From contig PNIE01000061.1 of NCBI GenBank assembly GCA_002877875.1, forward strand, positions 1 to 21,005: a stretch of DNA of 21,005 nucleotides, read 5' to 3'. Below are positions 6,800 to 13,960 of this stretch, piece after piece. The translations under genes and the position numbers were made by a program. Below the pieces are notes generated by a model. It made no database searches. It was not told the DNA's origin and saw nothing but the letters and a program-made list of their open reading frames with translations. The stretch is from Caldimicrobium thiodismutans. Lineage in GTDB: Bacteria > Desulfobacterota > Thermodesulfobacteria > Thermodesulfobacteriales > Thermodesulfobacteriaceae. The first letter of the stretch is position 1. Each line of letters opens with the position of its first letter.

Positions 6800-8779
6800 T
6801 TAGATCTTAAATTGAGAAGTAAAGGTTTTTATCTCTTCAGCAACTCCTTTAACCTCAGTGCTAATTTTTTTGAGTCTTTCAGAGATTTGAACTAAAGCTT
6901 CTGCTGCACCTTTAATAGCTATAGCCTGCTCCTCATTTATCATAACTTTATCTTTAACCCCAAGAATATGGTCTGAAACCGTATTCACCACTATAGTTTG
7001 TTCCTCAACAGCAGAGGCTATAGCATTTGAGGCATCTTCAACCTTTTTGATAAGATTCACAATATCTCCAACTGAAGAAAAAACCGCGTCTGAACTTTCC
7101 TGAAGAAGCCTAATTTTTTCTGCTATGACCTTGGTTGCCTCCTGAGTTTGTCTTGCAAGCTCCTTTACCTCGTTAGCCACAACGGCAAAACCCTTTCCAG
7201 CCTCCCCTGCTCTTGCTGCCTCAATGGAGGCATTAAGAGCAAGTAAATTAGTTTGCTCGGCAATGCTGTTAATAAGATTTACTACTTCATCTATCTCTGA
7301 AGAAGCCTTAACAAGAAGTTCCACCCTCTCTTTGGTGGCATCCACTGTTGAGACAGTCTCTTTAACTACTCCTGAACTGTCTACTGCCCTCTGAGAAATC
7401 TCAGTGATAGCAGAAGAGAGTTCCTGAAGGGATTTAGAAATCTCCTCCATACTGGTAAGAATCTCTGTAGAAGATATAGCAATAAAATCAGCTCTTTCCT
7501 TAAAGTCCAAACTAGTAGTTTCAAGAACTTTTACCTCATTCTCAAGTTCTTGGGAGTTAGAAAAGAGAATATCTACCTTCTCTGTAAATTTTTTTATCAT
7601 ATGGTGAAGGGTCTCCATAAACTGATTGAAATACTTACCAAGAAGTCCAATCTCATCCTCACTTTCAGCCTTAAGCCTAAAGGTAAGATCTCCCTCACCA
7701 CTAGCAAGCTCTTGCATAGCCTTAGTGGTAGACATAAGATGAGAACTTACAAAGGTACACACTCTATTAAAAAGGAGTATGAAAACAAAACCTACTATAA
7801 AAAGTACAGCCAAGATACCCACACCAAATAGCCTAAAAAGATTCACAGTTTTAGAGACATCTTCTCCAAGAATTAGGTAGCCAAGATCTTCACCATTATA
7901 GGCCTTTAAAGGTATTAGTACAAAATATATATTTTTATCTTTAAATATATGGTCTCCTTTTTTAACATGTTCTATTAAATGTTTTAAAAGTGACTCATCT
8001 ATGTTTTTAGACTGAGTATAAACAAGGACGTCCTCAAAAATTTTTCCTTTGCCCTCTTTAATATAAAAATCCATAATTTTTTCTAAATCTTTTTTCAAAA
8101 TTATAGCATAATGAGTAAGACTGGGTTTTGCTTTTAAAAATCTTTCAAGATAGCTCGATAAGTGGTTTCCTCCTTCAACAGAGCCAACTACCTCTCCATT
8201 TACTACTATAGGAATAATAGTTCTGTAAACAAGCCCTTCTCGACCTGGTTCAATACCTGTAACTGGTTTTTGAGACTTTTGTGCTGAGGCTACAGCCAAT
8301 CTAAAACCTGAAAGATCATCCAGCTTAACATCTTCTCCTGGTTTTTTCCAGGTCCTCACAAAAGAGCGAGGCCCAGGCAGATGAAAGTGTATTTTGGGCC
8401 TTTCTCCCGTTTCTTTCTCAAGTCTCGACAATATAGGCTCTACAGTATCTCTTAATTGTCTTCCATATTTTTCAAAAATTTTTCTATTCTCATCAGTTAC
8501 TTTTGAAAGATCCCCAACCTCATTTTTCAAAGAAAGATAGATCCTTTTTACCTCAGAACTTTCAGCTAACAAAAAGGGATCTTTTAAGTCGTTTTGTCCT
8601 TGCCAATAAATACTCTCTTTTAACGAAAGGGTAGTTTTCTCAAGAGAACTCTTGCTTTCTTTATCTAAAAGCACCTGGAAAGTAAGATAAATCCCTATAA
8701 TAGTTACCATCAAAGAGACACCAAAACCAAAAAAAAGATTTTTCTTAAGCCTTTTAGCTATTGAATTTTTAATCTCCAT
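6800..8779 (-). CDS. Methyl-accepting chemotaxis protein with double-Cache sensor
   Basis: 659 aa. Membrane chemoreceptor. TM1 is at about 14-37 and the periplasmic sensor at about 40-310. TM2 is at about 313-337, a HAMP linker at about 338-391, and a long cytoplasmic coiled coil follows. The hairpin tip is at about 500-548 (SIAEQTNLLALNASIEAARA, GKGFAVVANEVKELARQT), where CheA/CheW bind. The sensor has HFHLPGPRSFVRTWKKPGED (131-150) and GIEPGREGLVYRTIIP, typical of the dCache_3 type (PF14827) that senses small molecules outside the cell. There is no C-terminal pentapeptide for CheR/CheB docking (it ends TSQFKI). No che genes are adjacent, so it is an orphan receptor. Start ATG 8779 follows a GGGGGG ribosome-binding site. 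Ligand unknown. Confidence 0.95.
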   Translation of the reverse strand: MEIKNSIAKRLKKNLFFGFGVSLMVTIIGIYLTFQVLLDKESKSSLEKTTLSLKESIYWQGQNDLKDPFLLAESSEVKRIYLSLKNEVGDLSKVTDENRKIFEKYGRQLRDTVEPILSRLEKETGERPKIHFHLPGPRSFVRTWKKPGEDVKLDDLSGFRLAVASAQKSQKPVTGIEPGREGLVYRTIIPIVVNGEVVGSVEGGNHLSSYLERFLKAKPSLTHYAIILKKDLEKIMDFYIKEGKGKIFEDVLVYTQSKNIDESLLKHLIEHVKKGDHIFKDKNIYFVLIPLKAYNGEDLGYLILGEDVSKTVNLFRLFGVGILAVLFIVGFVFILLFNRVCTFVSSHLMSTTKAMQELASGEGDLTFRLKAESEDEIGLLGKYFNQFMETLHHMIKKFTEKVDILFSNSQELENEVKVLETTSLDFKERADFIAISSTEILTSMEEISKSLQELSSAITEISQRAVDSSGVVKETVSTVDATKERVELLVKASSEIDEVVNLINSIAEQTNLLALNASIEAARAGEAGKGFAVVANEVKELARQTQEATKVIAEKIRLLQESSDAVFSSVGDIVNLIKKVEDASNAIASAVEEQTIVVNTVSDHILGVKDKVMINEEQAIAIKGAAEALVQISERLKKISTEVKGVAEEIKTFTSQFKI

Positions 8780-8817
8780 TTTATCCCCCCACAGATTTAA
8801 ACTTTTTTAATCAGTGT

Positions 8818-8845
8818 ATTATATATAACAAACAAGGTAAGTCAA
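8818..8845 (-). promoter_or_regulatory. Strong sigma-70 promoter of the chemoreceptor gene
   Basis: On the - strand, -35 TTGACT (8845-8840), a 16-nt spacer and a perfect -10 TATAAT (8823-8818). The start ATG is 38 nt further on, after the G6 ribosome-binding site. It is not of the sigma-28 type often seen for chemotaxis genes. Confidence 0.75.
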
Positions 8846-8857
8846 GAAATAAAAAAA

Positions 8858-9280
8858 TCATTGTGACACCTCAAAACTAAAGGCCGTTATCACAGGCACA
8901 AATCTGTATTCCTGATACTCAAGAAAATTTTAAAATTTCTTCAAAAGCTCTTTTACCTCTTCAAACTATTTGCTCTTAAAATCTACTCTTTATAGAAAAT
9001 ACAATGACTTAGTGCCCTGTTGCTACCATAGCATCATACTCCCTTTTTTACCGTCTTTTCTGCTCAGAGGATAAGCTAAAATTTTCTTCTTCTCCCCATA
9101 GGCCCGCATCTCCCTTTTTAATTCAAAGAGCTTTTCTCTTTTTCTTAAGAATTGATAGACAAGGGCCCTTATATGCTCTATTAACTTCAAGTTTTTTACC
9201 AATTCCTGTATAACCTTTCTTCTCAAAATGAGTAAAAACCCCTTCTACTCCCCTATTCTCTAAAACCCTTTAAGGTCCAT
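8858..9280 (-). pseudogene. Decayed protein gene with six in-frame stops, family unknown
   Basis: One - strand frame from ATG 9280 to TGA 8858 spans 141 codons and is interrupted by stops at 9262-9260, 9247-9245, 9025-9023, 8992-8990, 8968-8966 and 8932-8930. Between them the frame still reads protein-like: a 67-codon open stretch (from TTG 9226) with LIEHIRALVYQFLRKREKLF, then QQGTKSLYFL, FEEVKELLKKF and YRFVPVITAFSFE. The longest piece is Lys/Arg-rich and helical. A second frame in the upstream half (about 9271-9130) also reads plausibly (GVFTHFEKKGYTGIGKK), so a frameshift may be present. The origin could be a transposase or a nuclease-like accessory protein; I recognise neither. Nothing suggests it is expressed. 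It fills most of the 609-nt gap between the chemoreceptor and argH. Confidence 0.45.
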
Positions 9281-9308
9281 AAAAATCTATTTTAAGCAGA
9301 TTTTTATG
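9278..9308. repeat. Perfect 11-bp inverted repeat upstream of argH
   Basis: CATAAAAATCT (9278-9288) and AGATTTTTATG (9298-9308) are perfect reverse complements around a 9-nt loop. The repeat ends 81 nt before the argH start and includes the ATG end of the decayed frame. It could be a repressor operator (AT-rich like arginine repressor boxes), a hairpin, or the terminal-repeat scar of a lost element. Confidence 0.6.
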
Positions 9309-9334
9309 AAAGCTAATAAATAATGAGAGAAGTG

Positions 9335-9363
9335 CTTATGAAAAAAATTTTCTGTGATAAAAT
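9335..9363 (+). promoter_or_regulatory. Possible promoter of the argH operon
   Basis: TGATAAAAT at 9355-9363 is an extended -10 (TGn plus TAAAAT), 26 nt before the argH start. The -35 at the expected distance (CTTATG, 9335-9340) is poor. The stretch 9309-9388 has no other candidate, so this is the best guess for the long + operon. Confidence 0.4.
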
Positions 9364-9388
9364 ATTTAAAATTTAAATTAAAAGGTGG

Positions 9389-10795
9389 ATGATGGTTAAG
9401 GAGGTATCACAAAAACCTTGGGGTGGCAGATTTCAGGAGGAGACCAATAAATTCTTTGAAGATTTCACTGAGTCCATTTCCTATGATTATGTGCTTGCCT
9501 TTGCAGAAATAAAAGCAAGTCTTGTTTACGCTAAGGCTCTTTTTAATGCAGGCCTTTTGACTTCTGAAGAGTTATCTCTTCTTGAAAAGGCTCTTCTTGA
9601 GATAGAGGAAGAAATTCGCAAAGGTGCCTTTATCTTTAGAAAGGAATATGAAGACATTCATATGAACTTAGAAAAGGCCCTTTTTGAAAAAGTGGGAGAA
9701 ATTGCCTATAAATTACACACAGGAAGATCAAGGAATGAGCAGGTAGTCACTGATTTAAGGCTTTATCTTGTGGAAGAAGAAAAGCAAATTAAAAAGTTAC
9801 TTTTAGAATTTATAAGAGAGACTATTATTAAGGCTGAGGAATATTTTGAGGTAGTTATGCCGGGGTTTACCCATCTTCAACATGCCCAGCCCGTCCTTTT
9901 TTCCCATTGGATAGCAACCTATGCAGAGGCTATGAGATTTCACTATGAAAGACTTCTTGATCTGGAAAAGAGGCTTAAACTTTCGCCACTTGGTAGTTCA
10001 GCCTTTGCAGGGTGTGGCTTTCCACTCAACAGAGAATTTATGGCCAAAGAATTAGGCTTTCTTGCTCCCCATCCTCATAGTGTCCTTGCGGTAAGCTCAA
10101 GGGATTTTGCCTTAGAATTTGTCTTTATTTTAACCCTTATTATGCTTGATTTATCGAGACTTTGTGAAGAGCTTGTCCTCTGGATGAGCCAAGAATTCTC
10201 CTTTATTGACCTTCCTGATAGTCTCTGCTCAGGCTCATCTATTATGCCCCAGAAAAAAAATCCTGATGCTGCCGAACTCATAAGAGGAAAAACGGCTTTA
10301 GTCCTTGGAAATCTCCTTCAGCTTTTAACTCTTTTTAAAAATCTCCCCCTAAGTTACAATCGAGATATGCAGGAAGATAAACCACCTCTTTTTCAGGCTT
10401 TAGAGACCACCAAGGCCTCTTTAAAAATGGCTACCCTTCTAATAAAAAGTTTAATCTTAAAGAAAGAGAGACTTGAAAATCTTCTCAAAGAGGGGTACCT
10501 TCTTGCGACAGAACTTGCCGACTATCTTGTTACTAGAGGAATTCCTTTTAGAAAGGCCCATCATCTAACAGGAAAAATTGTGCTCTATGCCCAAAAAAGG
10601 GGGAAAAGACTTGAAGAATTAACCCTTGAAGAGTTTAGAAATTTTTCTCCTTTAATTTCTGAGGATATTTATAACTGGCTTACCATTGAACACTCTCTCA
10701 AAAGAAGGGAGATCCCTGGTGGAACGGGTAGAAAAACTGTTAAAAATTATCTTGAAGACTTTAAGAAGTGGATTCTAAAGGAAGAAAACCCTTAA
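9389..10795 (+). CDS. argH: Argininosuccinate lyase
   Basis: 468 aa, family-typical length. Last step of arginine synthesis: argininosuccinate to arginine and fumarate. It begins with the usual KPWGGRF, has TGRSRNEQV (111-119), the catalytic-base region PGFTHLQHAQP (H162) and the mobile signature loop GSSIMPQKKNPD (282-293) with the catalytic serine. Two ATGs lie in tandem, at 9389 and 9392. The ribosome-binding site AGGTGG (9383-9388) touches the first, so 9392 may be the true start; the difference is one residue. It is first of a tight run of eight + genes. The next gene, yacG, overlaps its end by 28 nt. Confidence 0.97.
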   Translation: MMVKEVSQKPWGGRFQEETNKFFEDFTESISYDYVLAFAEIKASLVYAKALFNAGLLTSEELSLLEKALLEIEEEIRKGAFIFRKEYEDIHMNLEKALFEKVGEIAYKLHTGRSRNEQVVTDLRLYLVEEEKQIKKLLLEFIRETIIKAEEYFEVVMPGFTHLQHAQPVLFSHWIATYAEAMRFHYERLLDLEKRLKLSPLGSSAFAGCGFPLNREFMAKELGFLAPHPHSVLAVSSRDFALEFVFILTLIMLDLSRLCEELVLWMSQEFSFIDLPDSLCSGSSIMPQKKNPDAAELIRGKTALVLGNLLQLLTLFKNLPLSYNRDMQEDKPPLFQALETTKASLKMATLLIKSLILKKERLENLLKEGYLLATELADYLVTRGIPFRKAHHLTGKIVLYAQKRGKRLEELTLEEFRNFSPLISEDIYNWLTIEHSLKRREIPGGTGRKTVKNYLEDFKKWILKEENP

Positions 10796-10974
10796 GGTGT
10801 CCTATCTGCAAAAAGTTAACCTATTGGGAGGGTAACCCCTATCGTCCCTTTTGTTCAAGGGAATGTAAACTGGCAGATCTCTATAACTGGTTTTATGAAG
10901 AATATAGAATAAATTTAAAAGAAGAGAAAAAGGAAAAGTTTTATTCTGAGGGGGAAGAGAATGAAGGACTATGA
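10768..10974 (+). CDS. yacG: YacG-type zinc-binding protein (DNA gyrase inhibitor family)
   Basis: 68 aa. It has the complete YacG zinc finger: C11-P-I-C14, then C29 and C33 in RPFCSRECKLADLYNWF, followed by EEYRI. In E. coli YacG binds GyrB and inhibits gyrase; that function is family knowledge and not proven for distant homologs. The start is GTG 10768, inside argH (28-nt overlap). No other start precedes the first cysteine in this frame. The acidic/basic tail (EEKKEKF, EGEENEG) is not conserved in the family. Its last 14 nt overlap the trxB-like gene, so translation of the three genes is probably coupled. YacG is often beside coaE, but not here. Confidence 0.85.
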   Translation: MDSKGRKPLRCPICKKLTYWEGNPYRPFCSRECKLADLYNWFYEEYRINLKEEKKEKFYSEGEENEGL

Positions 10975-11863
10975 AATCATAATCATTGGCGCAGGTCCTG
11001 CAGGACTTCAAGCTGGAATCCATGCTGCAAGAAGAAAACACAGTGTCCTTATCCTTGGGAAACCTGAAGGAAGCGCCCTTTATTCTGCCCATATTGAAAA
11101 TTATTTTGGCTTTAAAGAAAAAATCAATGGTAAAGATCTTCTTGAAGCAGGTATCTTTCAGGTTCAAAAATTTGGAGGAGAAGTTCTCAAGGAAGATGCT
11201 GTAAGACTTGAAATTCTTGAAGATAATAGTTTTCTTGTTGAAACGGAAAAAGGGCAAAAATTTAGAGGTGAGGCCCTTATCTTAGCTATAGGAGTTAAGA
11301 GAAAAAAGAAACTCTTCAAGAGGGAAGATCAATTTGTGGGAAAGGGCCTTTCCTATTGTGTAGATTGTGACGCTTGGTTTTACAGAGGAAAAAGGGTGGC
11401 AGTTTTAGGAGATGGCTCTGCAGCCGTCCATGGAGCTAAGACTTTGACCCAATTTGCAAAAAAGGTCTATTTTATTCCTCTAAAAGTAATTGATGAATTA
11501 GAAGAGGAGCTTTCAGGCTATCCTGTTGAAATTATTTATGCCAAACCTGTAGAGATCCTGGGAGAAGAAGAGGTAAAGGGAGTTATTTTGGAAAAGGAAA
11601 AGATTCTTGAGGTAGATGGAATCTTTATTGAAATAGGAGCTAAAGGAGCGCTTGAACTTATCGCTCCCCTTGGTATTGAGCTAGACCCTGAGACCTTAAG
11701 CTATGTAAAAGTAGATAAGAAGATGCAAACTAATGTTAAAGGTATTTTTGCCTGTGGAGATCTTACAGGCCCTCCTCTTCAATTAGCTAAAGCTGTAGGA
11801 GAGGGGTGCATAGCAGCCCTTTCTGCATCAGATTATTTAAAAAGCAAAAAAGCCAAATCCTAA
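10961..11863 (+). CDS. Thioredoxin reductase-like FAD disulfide oxidoreductase
   Basis: 300 aa, close to low-molecular-weight thioredoxin reductase. The FAD motif GAGPAG is at 10-15. The redox CxxC, C133-V-D-C136, sits at the normal place, and the final FAD/NAD region GIFACGDLTGPPLQLAKAVGEG is intact. Two features are abnormal. The second dinucleotide motif is LGDGSAA (149-155) instead of GGGDSA. The HRR motif that grips the 2'-phosphate of NADPH is missing: KKVYFIPLK (167-175) stands where VxxIHRRdxfRA is expected. The electron donor is therefore probably not NADPH; NADH, ferredoxin or flavin-linked forms are possible. No thioredoxin gene is beside it. The ribosome-binding site GGGGGAAG lies inside yacG and ATG 10961 is well spaced. 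Located between yacG (overlap 14 nt) and alr. Confidence 0.85.
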   Translation: MKDYEIIIIGAGPAGLQAGIHAARRKHSVLILGKPEGSALYSAHIENYFGFKEKINGKDLLEAGIFQVQKFGGEVLKEDAVRLEILEDNSFLVETEKGQKFRGEALILAIGVKRKKKLFKREDQFVGKGLSYCVDCDAWFYRGKRVAVLGDGSAAVHGAKTLTQFAKKVYFIPLKVIDELEEELSGYPVEIIYAKPVEILGEEEVKGVILEKEKILEVDGIFIEIGAKGALELIAPLGIELDPETLSYVKVDKKMQTNVKGIFACGDLTGPPLQLAKAVGEGCIAALSASDYLKSKKAKS

Positions 11864-11879
11864 AGGAGGTTTCTTTATT
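11864..11879 (+). promoter_or_regulatory. Ribosome-binding site and rare ATT start of alr
   Basis: AGGAGG (11864-11869) follows the trxB-like stop directly. Seven nt later comes ATT (11877-11879), in frame with alr. No ATG, GTG or TTG lies in frame between the upstream stop and GTG 11961. The nearby TTG at 11882 is out of frame. Confidence 0.65.
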
Positions 11880-12989
11880 TTTTGGCCAAAGATTCTTGAG
11901 ATAAATCTTTTCAATCTTAAAGAAAACTTAAGAGCTTTAAAGAGACTTCTTCCTGAAGGGGTGGAGGTTCTTCCTGTAATTAAAAATGATGCTTATGGGC
12001 ATGGGCTAATTGAGGTGGCAAGGGCCCTTTCTCAAGAGGGAGTCTTTGGTTTTGGGCTTTCTGAAGTCTTTGAAGCCCAACTTCTAAGAAGGGCTGGTTT
12101 CATTCACCCCCTTATTCTCCTTTCTGGTTTTGAAAAAGACTGGCTTCAAGAGATAAAAAACTTAAGAGTAATTCCCACGGTTACCAACTTACTTCAACTT
12201 GAGTGGCTTATAAAATTTACCTTACAAAAGGGAATTTCTCTTGATTTTCATTTAAAGCTGGAAACGGGAATGAACCGTTTTGGCCTTCCCCTTAGAGATC
12301 TTGAGACTTTTTTCAAAAAATTAAAGGAAAATCCTCAACTTCAACTTACAGGGGTTATGACTCATCTTGCTTCTGCAGAAAACCCTGAAGGAGAACTCTA
12401 TCAGGCACAGGTAAAAACCTTTAAAGAAGCTTTAGAGATCATTAAAAAAGCGGGTTTTAGCCCTAAACATATTCACTTTTGCAACTCTGCAGGCATAATC
12501 TTTAATAAAGGTTTTTGGGGAAATCTTGTTAGACCTGGTCTTGCTCTCTATGGTGGTTATCCTTCAAACAGGGCAAGAGCCTATCTTAAGCTTAAACCTG
12601 TTATGACTCTAAAATCAAAGGTTATAGAACTTAAAATCTTAAAAAAAGGGGACTCTGCAGGCTATGGGCCTACTTTTATAGCCAAGAGAGATACTGTGGT
12701 TGGGATTGTCCCCGTTGGCTATGGAGATGGCTATCCTCGAGCTCTAAGCAACAAAGGATTTGCTGTCATTAGAGGAAAGAGAGTTCCTGTGGTTGGTACA
12801 ATCTCCATGAAGGCCCTTTATCTTGATCTCACAGAGATAGAAAGTCCAAAAATTGGAGAAGAAGTTATTTTGCTTGGAGGAGAAAGGGGAGAGGTGCCTT
12901 CCGAGGAACTCTCCCAATTAGCAGATACTATCTCTTATGAATTATTTTGCAATCTTGGAAGAGCCCTTCCAAGGAGGTATCTTGAGTAG
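11877..12989 (+). CDS. alr: Alanine racemase
   Basis: 370 aa from the proposed ATT start. PLP enzyme that makes D-alanine for peptidoglycan. K36 in VIKNDAYGHG binds PLP, Y282 in PVGYGDGYPR is the catalytic tyrosine, SAGYGPTF carries the phosphate/pyridine site, and Y354 is in SYELFCNLG. The open reading frame continues upstream of the first conventional start (GTG 11961) as FWPKILEINLFNLKENLRAL, the standard Alr N-terminus. Starting at 11961 would delete this beta-strand and helix. A perfect AGGAGG sits 7 nt before ATT 11877, so I place the start there. Oddities: the usual VGRxxMDQ motif reads VGTISMKAL, with Thr308 and Lys312 where Arg and Asp are normal. The stop TAG overlaps the tatB GTG start by one base. 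Confidence 0.88.
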   Translation: MFWPKILEINLFNLKENLRALKRLLPEGVEVLPVIKNDAYGHGLIEVARALSQEGVFGFGLSEVFEAQLLRRAGFIHPLILLSGFEKDWLQEIKNLRVIPTVTNLLQLEWLIKFTLQKGISLDFHLKLETGMNRFGLPLRDLETFFKKLKENPQLQLTGVMTHLASAENPEGELYQAQVKTFKEALEIIKKAGFSPKHIHFCNSAGIIFNKGFWGNLVRPGLALYGGYPSNRARAYLKLKPVMTLKSKVIELKILKKGDSAGYGPTFIAKRDTVVGIVPVGYGDGYPRALSNKGFAVIRGKRVPVVGTISMKALYLDLTEIESPKIGEEVILLGGERGEVPSEELSQLADTISYELFCNLGRALPRRYLE

Positions 12990-13252
12990 TGTTTAATATT
13001 GGTTTCAGCGAGGCTTTAATAATTTTCCTTGTAGCCCTTATTGTTCTTGGGCCTGAAAAACTTCCAGAAATGGGGAGATTTTTGGCTAAATTTTCTCTTG
13101 AAGTAAAAAAAGCCATTGATGAATTAAAGAGAGAACTCGAACTTGAAGAAATAGAAAAAGATGTAGAAGATATAAAAAAAGAGCTTGAGGACCCTCTTAA
13201 ACTTCTTGATAGAATAGATTCCCAAAAAAATGACCAAACTAAATCTTCCTAA
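12989..13252 (+). CDS. tatB: Twin-arginine translocase TatA/TatB-family protein, TatB-like
   Basis: 87 aa. One N-terminal membrane helix (about 6-20), the hinge VLGPEKLP, an amphipathic helix, then a charged Lys/Glu tail. The start FNIGFSEALI puts a Glu at position 8, as in TatB, and the neighbouring tatC supports the family. TatB binds Tat substrates with TatC; TatA-like proteins form the pore. No separate TatA is in this window, so it may be elsewhere or this protein may do both jobs. GTG start at 12989 overlaps the alr stop (TAGTG); AAGGAGG at 12971-12977 is the ribosome-binding site. It overlaps tatC by 23 nt. Confidence 0.87.
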   Translation: MFNIGFSEALIIFLVALIVLGPEKLPEMGRFLAKFSLEVKKAIDELKRELELEEIEKDVEDIKKELEDPLKLLDRIDSQKNDQTKSS

Positions 13253-13943
13253 GATTTTTGAATATGAAATTCTTACAAGAATTAGAAGAGAACTTATAAT
13301 ATATTTACTTTTCTTATTTGCCTCTTGGTTTGCTATCTTCTTTTTATTTCCTAAAATCTTTCCCTATCTTCTTTTCCCCTATTTTCATCTTTTACATGAG
13401 AAAAGTCTTGTTTTTATTAGTCTTGAAGAGGCTCTTTTTGTAGTCCTTAGAGCCTCCTTTTATTTGGCCTTATCTCTCACTCTACCCATTTTAATAATCA
13501 GGCTTTTTCAGGCAATTTCAGGTGAGCTTTATGAATACGAAAAAAGCCTTCTTAAGAAAATTTTTTTTATTTCCATTTTTCTTGCTATTCTTGGAATAAT
13601 TTTGGGATATTTTTTCTTAACTCCCTTTTTTCTAAAAATTTTTCTTTATTTTGGAAAAAATTTTGAGAACAATTTACGTTTATCAGCCTTTCTTTTTTTC
13701 TTTCTTAAAGTAATTCTTTTTTCTATAATAATTTTTCAAATTCCTTTAATTTTTGCCCTTCTTATTAAGGAAAACATAATAACAGTAAATCTTTATAAAA
13801 GGAAAAAACTCTATTTTTTAGGAGGTTTTTATTTTCTCTCCCTTCTTTTTTCTCCGATGGATTTTTTTGGTCAGATCTTGTTAACTTTAACTTTTTACTT
13901 ATTTTTTAGAATATCCTTCTTGATAGCCCGTTTTTTAAGGTAA
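13230..13943 (+). CDS. tatC: Twin-arginine translocase subunit TatC, divergent
   Basis: 237 aa, about six hydrophobic helices, very Phe/Leu/Ile-rich. TatC recognises the twin-arginine signal peptide of folded export substrates. By eye alignment, it keeps the E. coli E103 region (GELYEYEK), FSPMDFFGQ (D211/Q215 region) and the IP of FQIPL. It lacks the N-terminal HLxELRxR motif (here YEILTRIRREL) and the Glu of the last helix (FFRIS against LFEIG), and E170 is Gln. The call rests on topology, partial motifs and the overlapping tatB. ATG 13230 has no clear ribosome-binding site, so translation is probably coupled to tatB. Its stop lies just before the apgM ribosome-binding site. Confidence 0.85.
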   Translation: MTKLNLPKIFEYEILTRIRRELIIYLLFLFASWFAIFFLFPKIFPYLLFPYFHLLHEKSLVFISLEEALFVVLRASFYLALSLTLPILIIRLFQAISGELYEYEKSLLKKIFFISIFLAILGIILGYFFLTPFFLKIFLYFGKNFENNLRLSAFLFFFLKVILFSIIIFQIPLIFALLIKENIITVNLYKRKKLYFLGGFYFLSLLFSPMDFFGQILLTLTFYLFFRISFLIARFLR

Positions 13944-13960
13944 ATCTTCAGGAGGATAGT

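Noticed and set aside
8862..8894. TGTGA...TCACA arms as a CRP-type site
   Set aside because: The 5-nt arms are 23 nt apart, far from the 6-nt CRP spacing, and lie inside the decayed gene; likely chance.
10802..11257. 151-codon open frame on the - strand opposite yacG and the trxB-like gene
   Set aside because: Both sense genes are strongly supported by motifs; the antisense product is Phe/Lys/Ser-rich without any recognisable domain.
11961..12989. Alanine racemase starting at GTG 11961
   Set aside because: No ribosome-binding site precedes it, it would drop the conserved N-terminal strand and helix, and a perfect AGGAGG sits at the upstream ATT.
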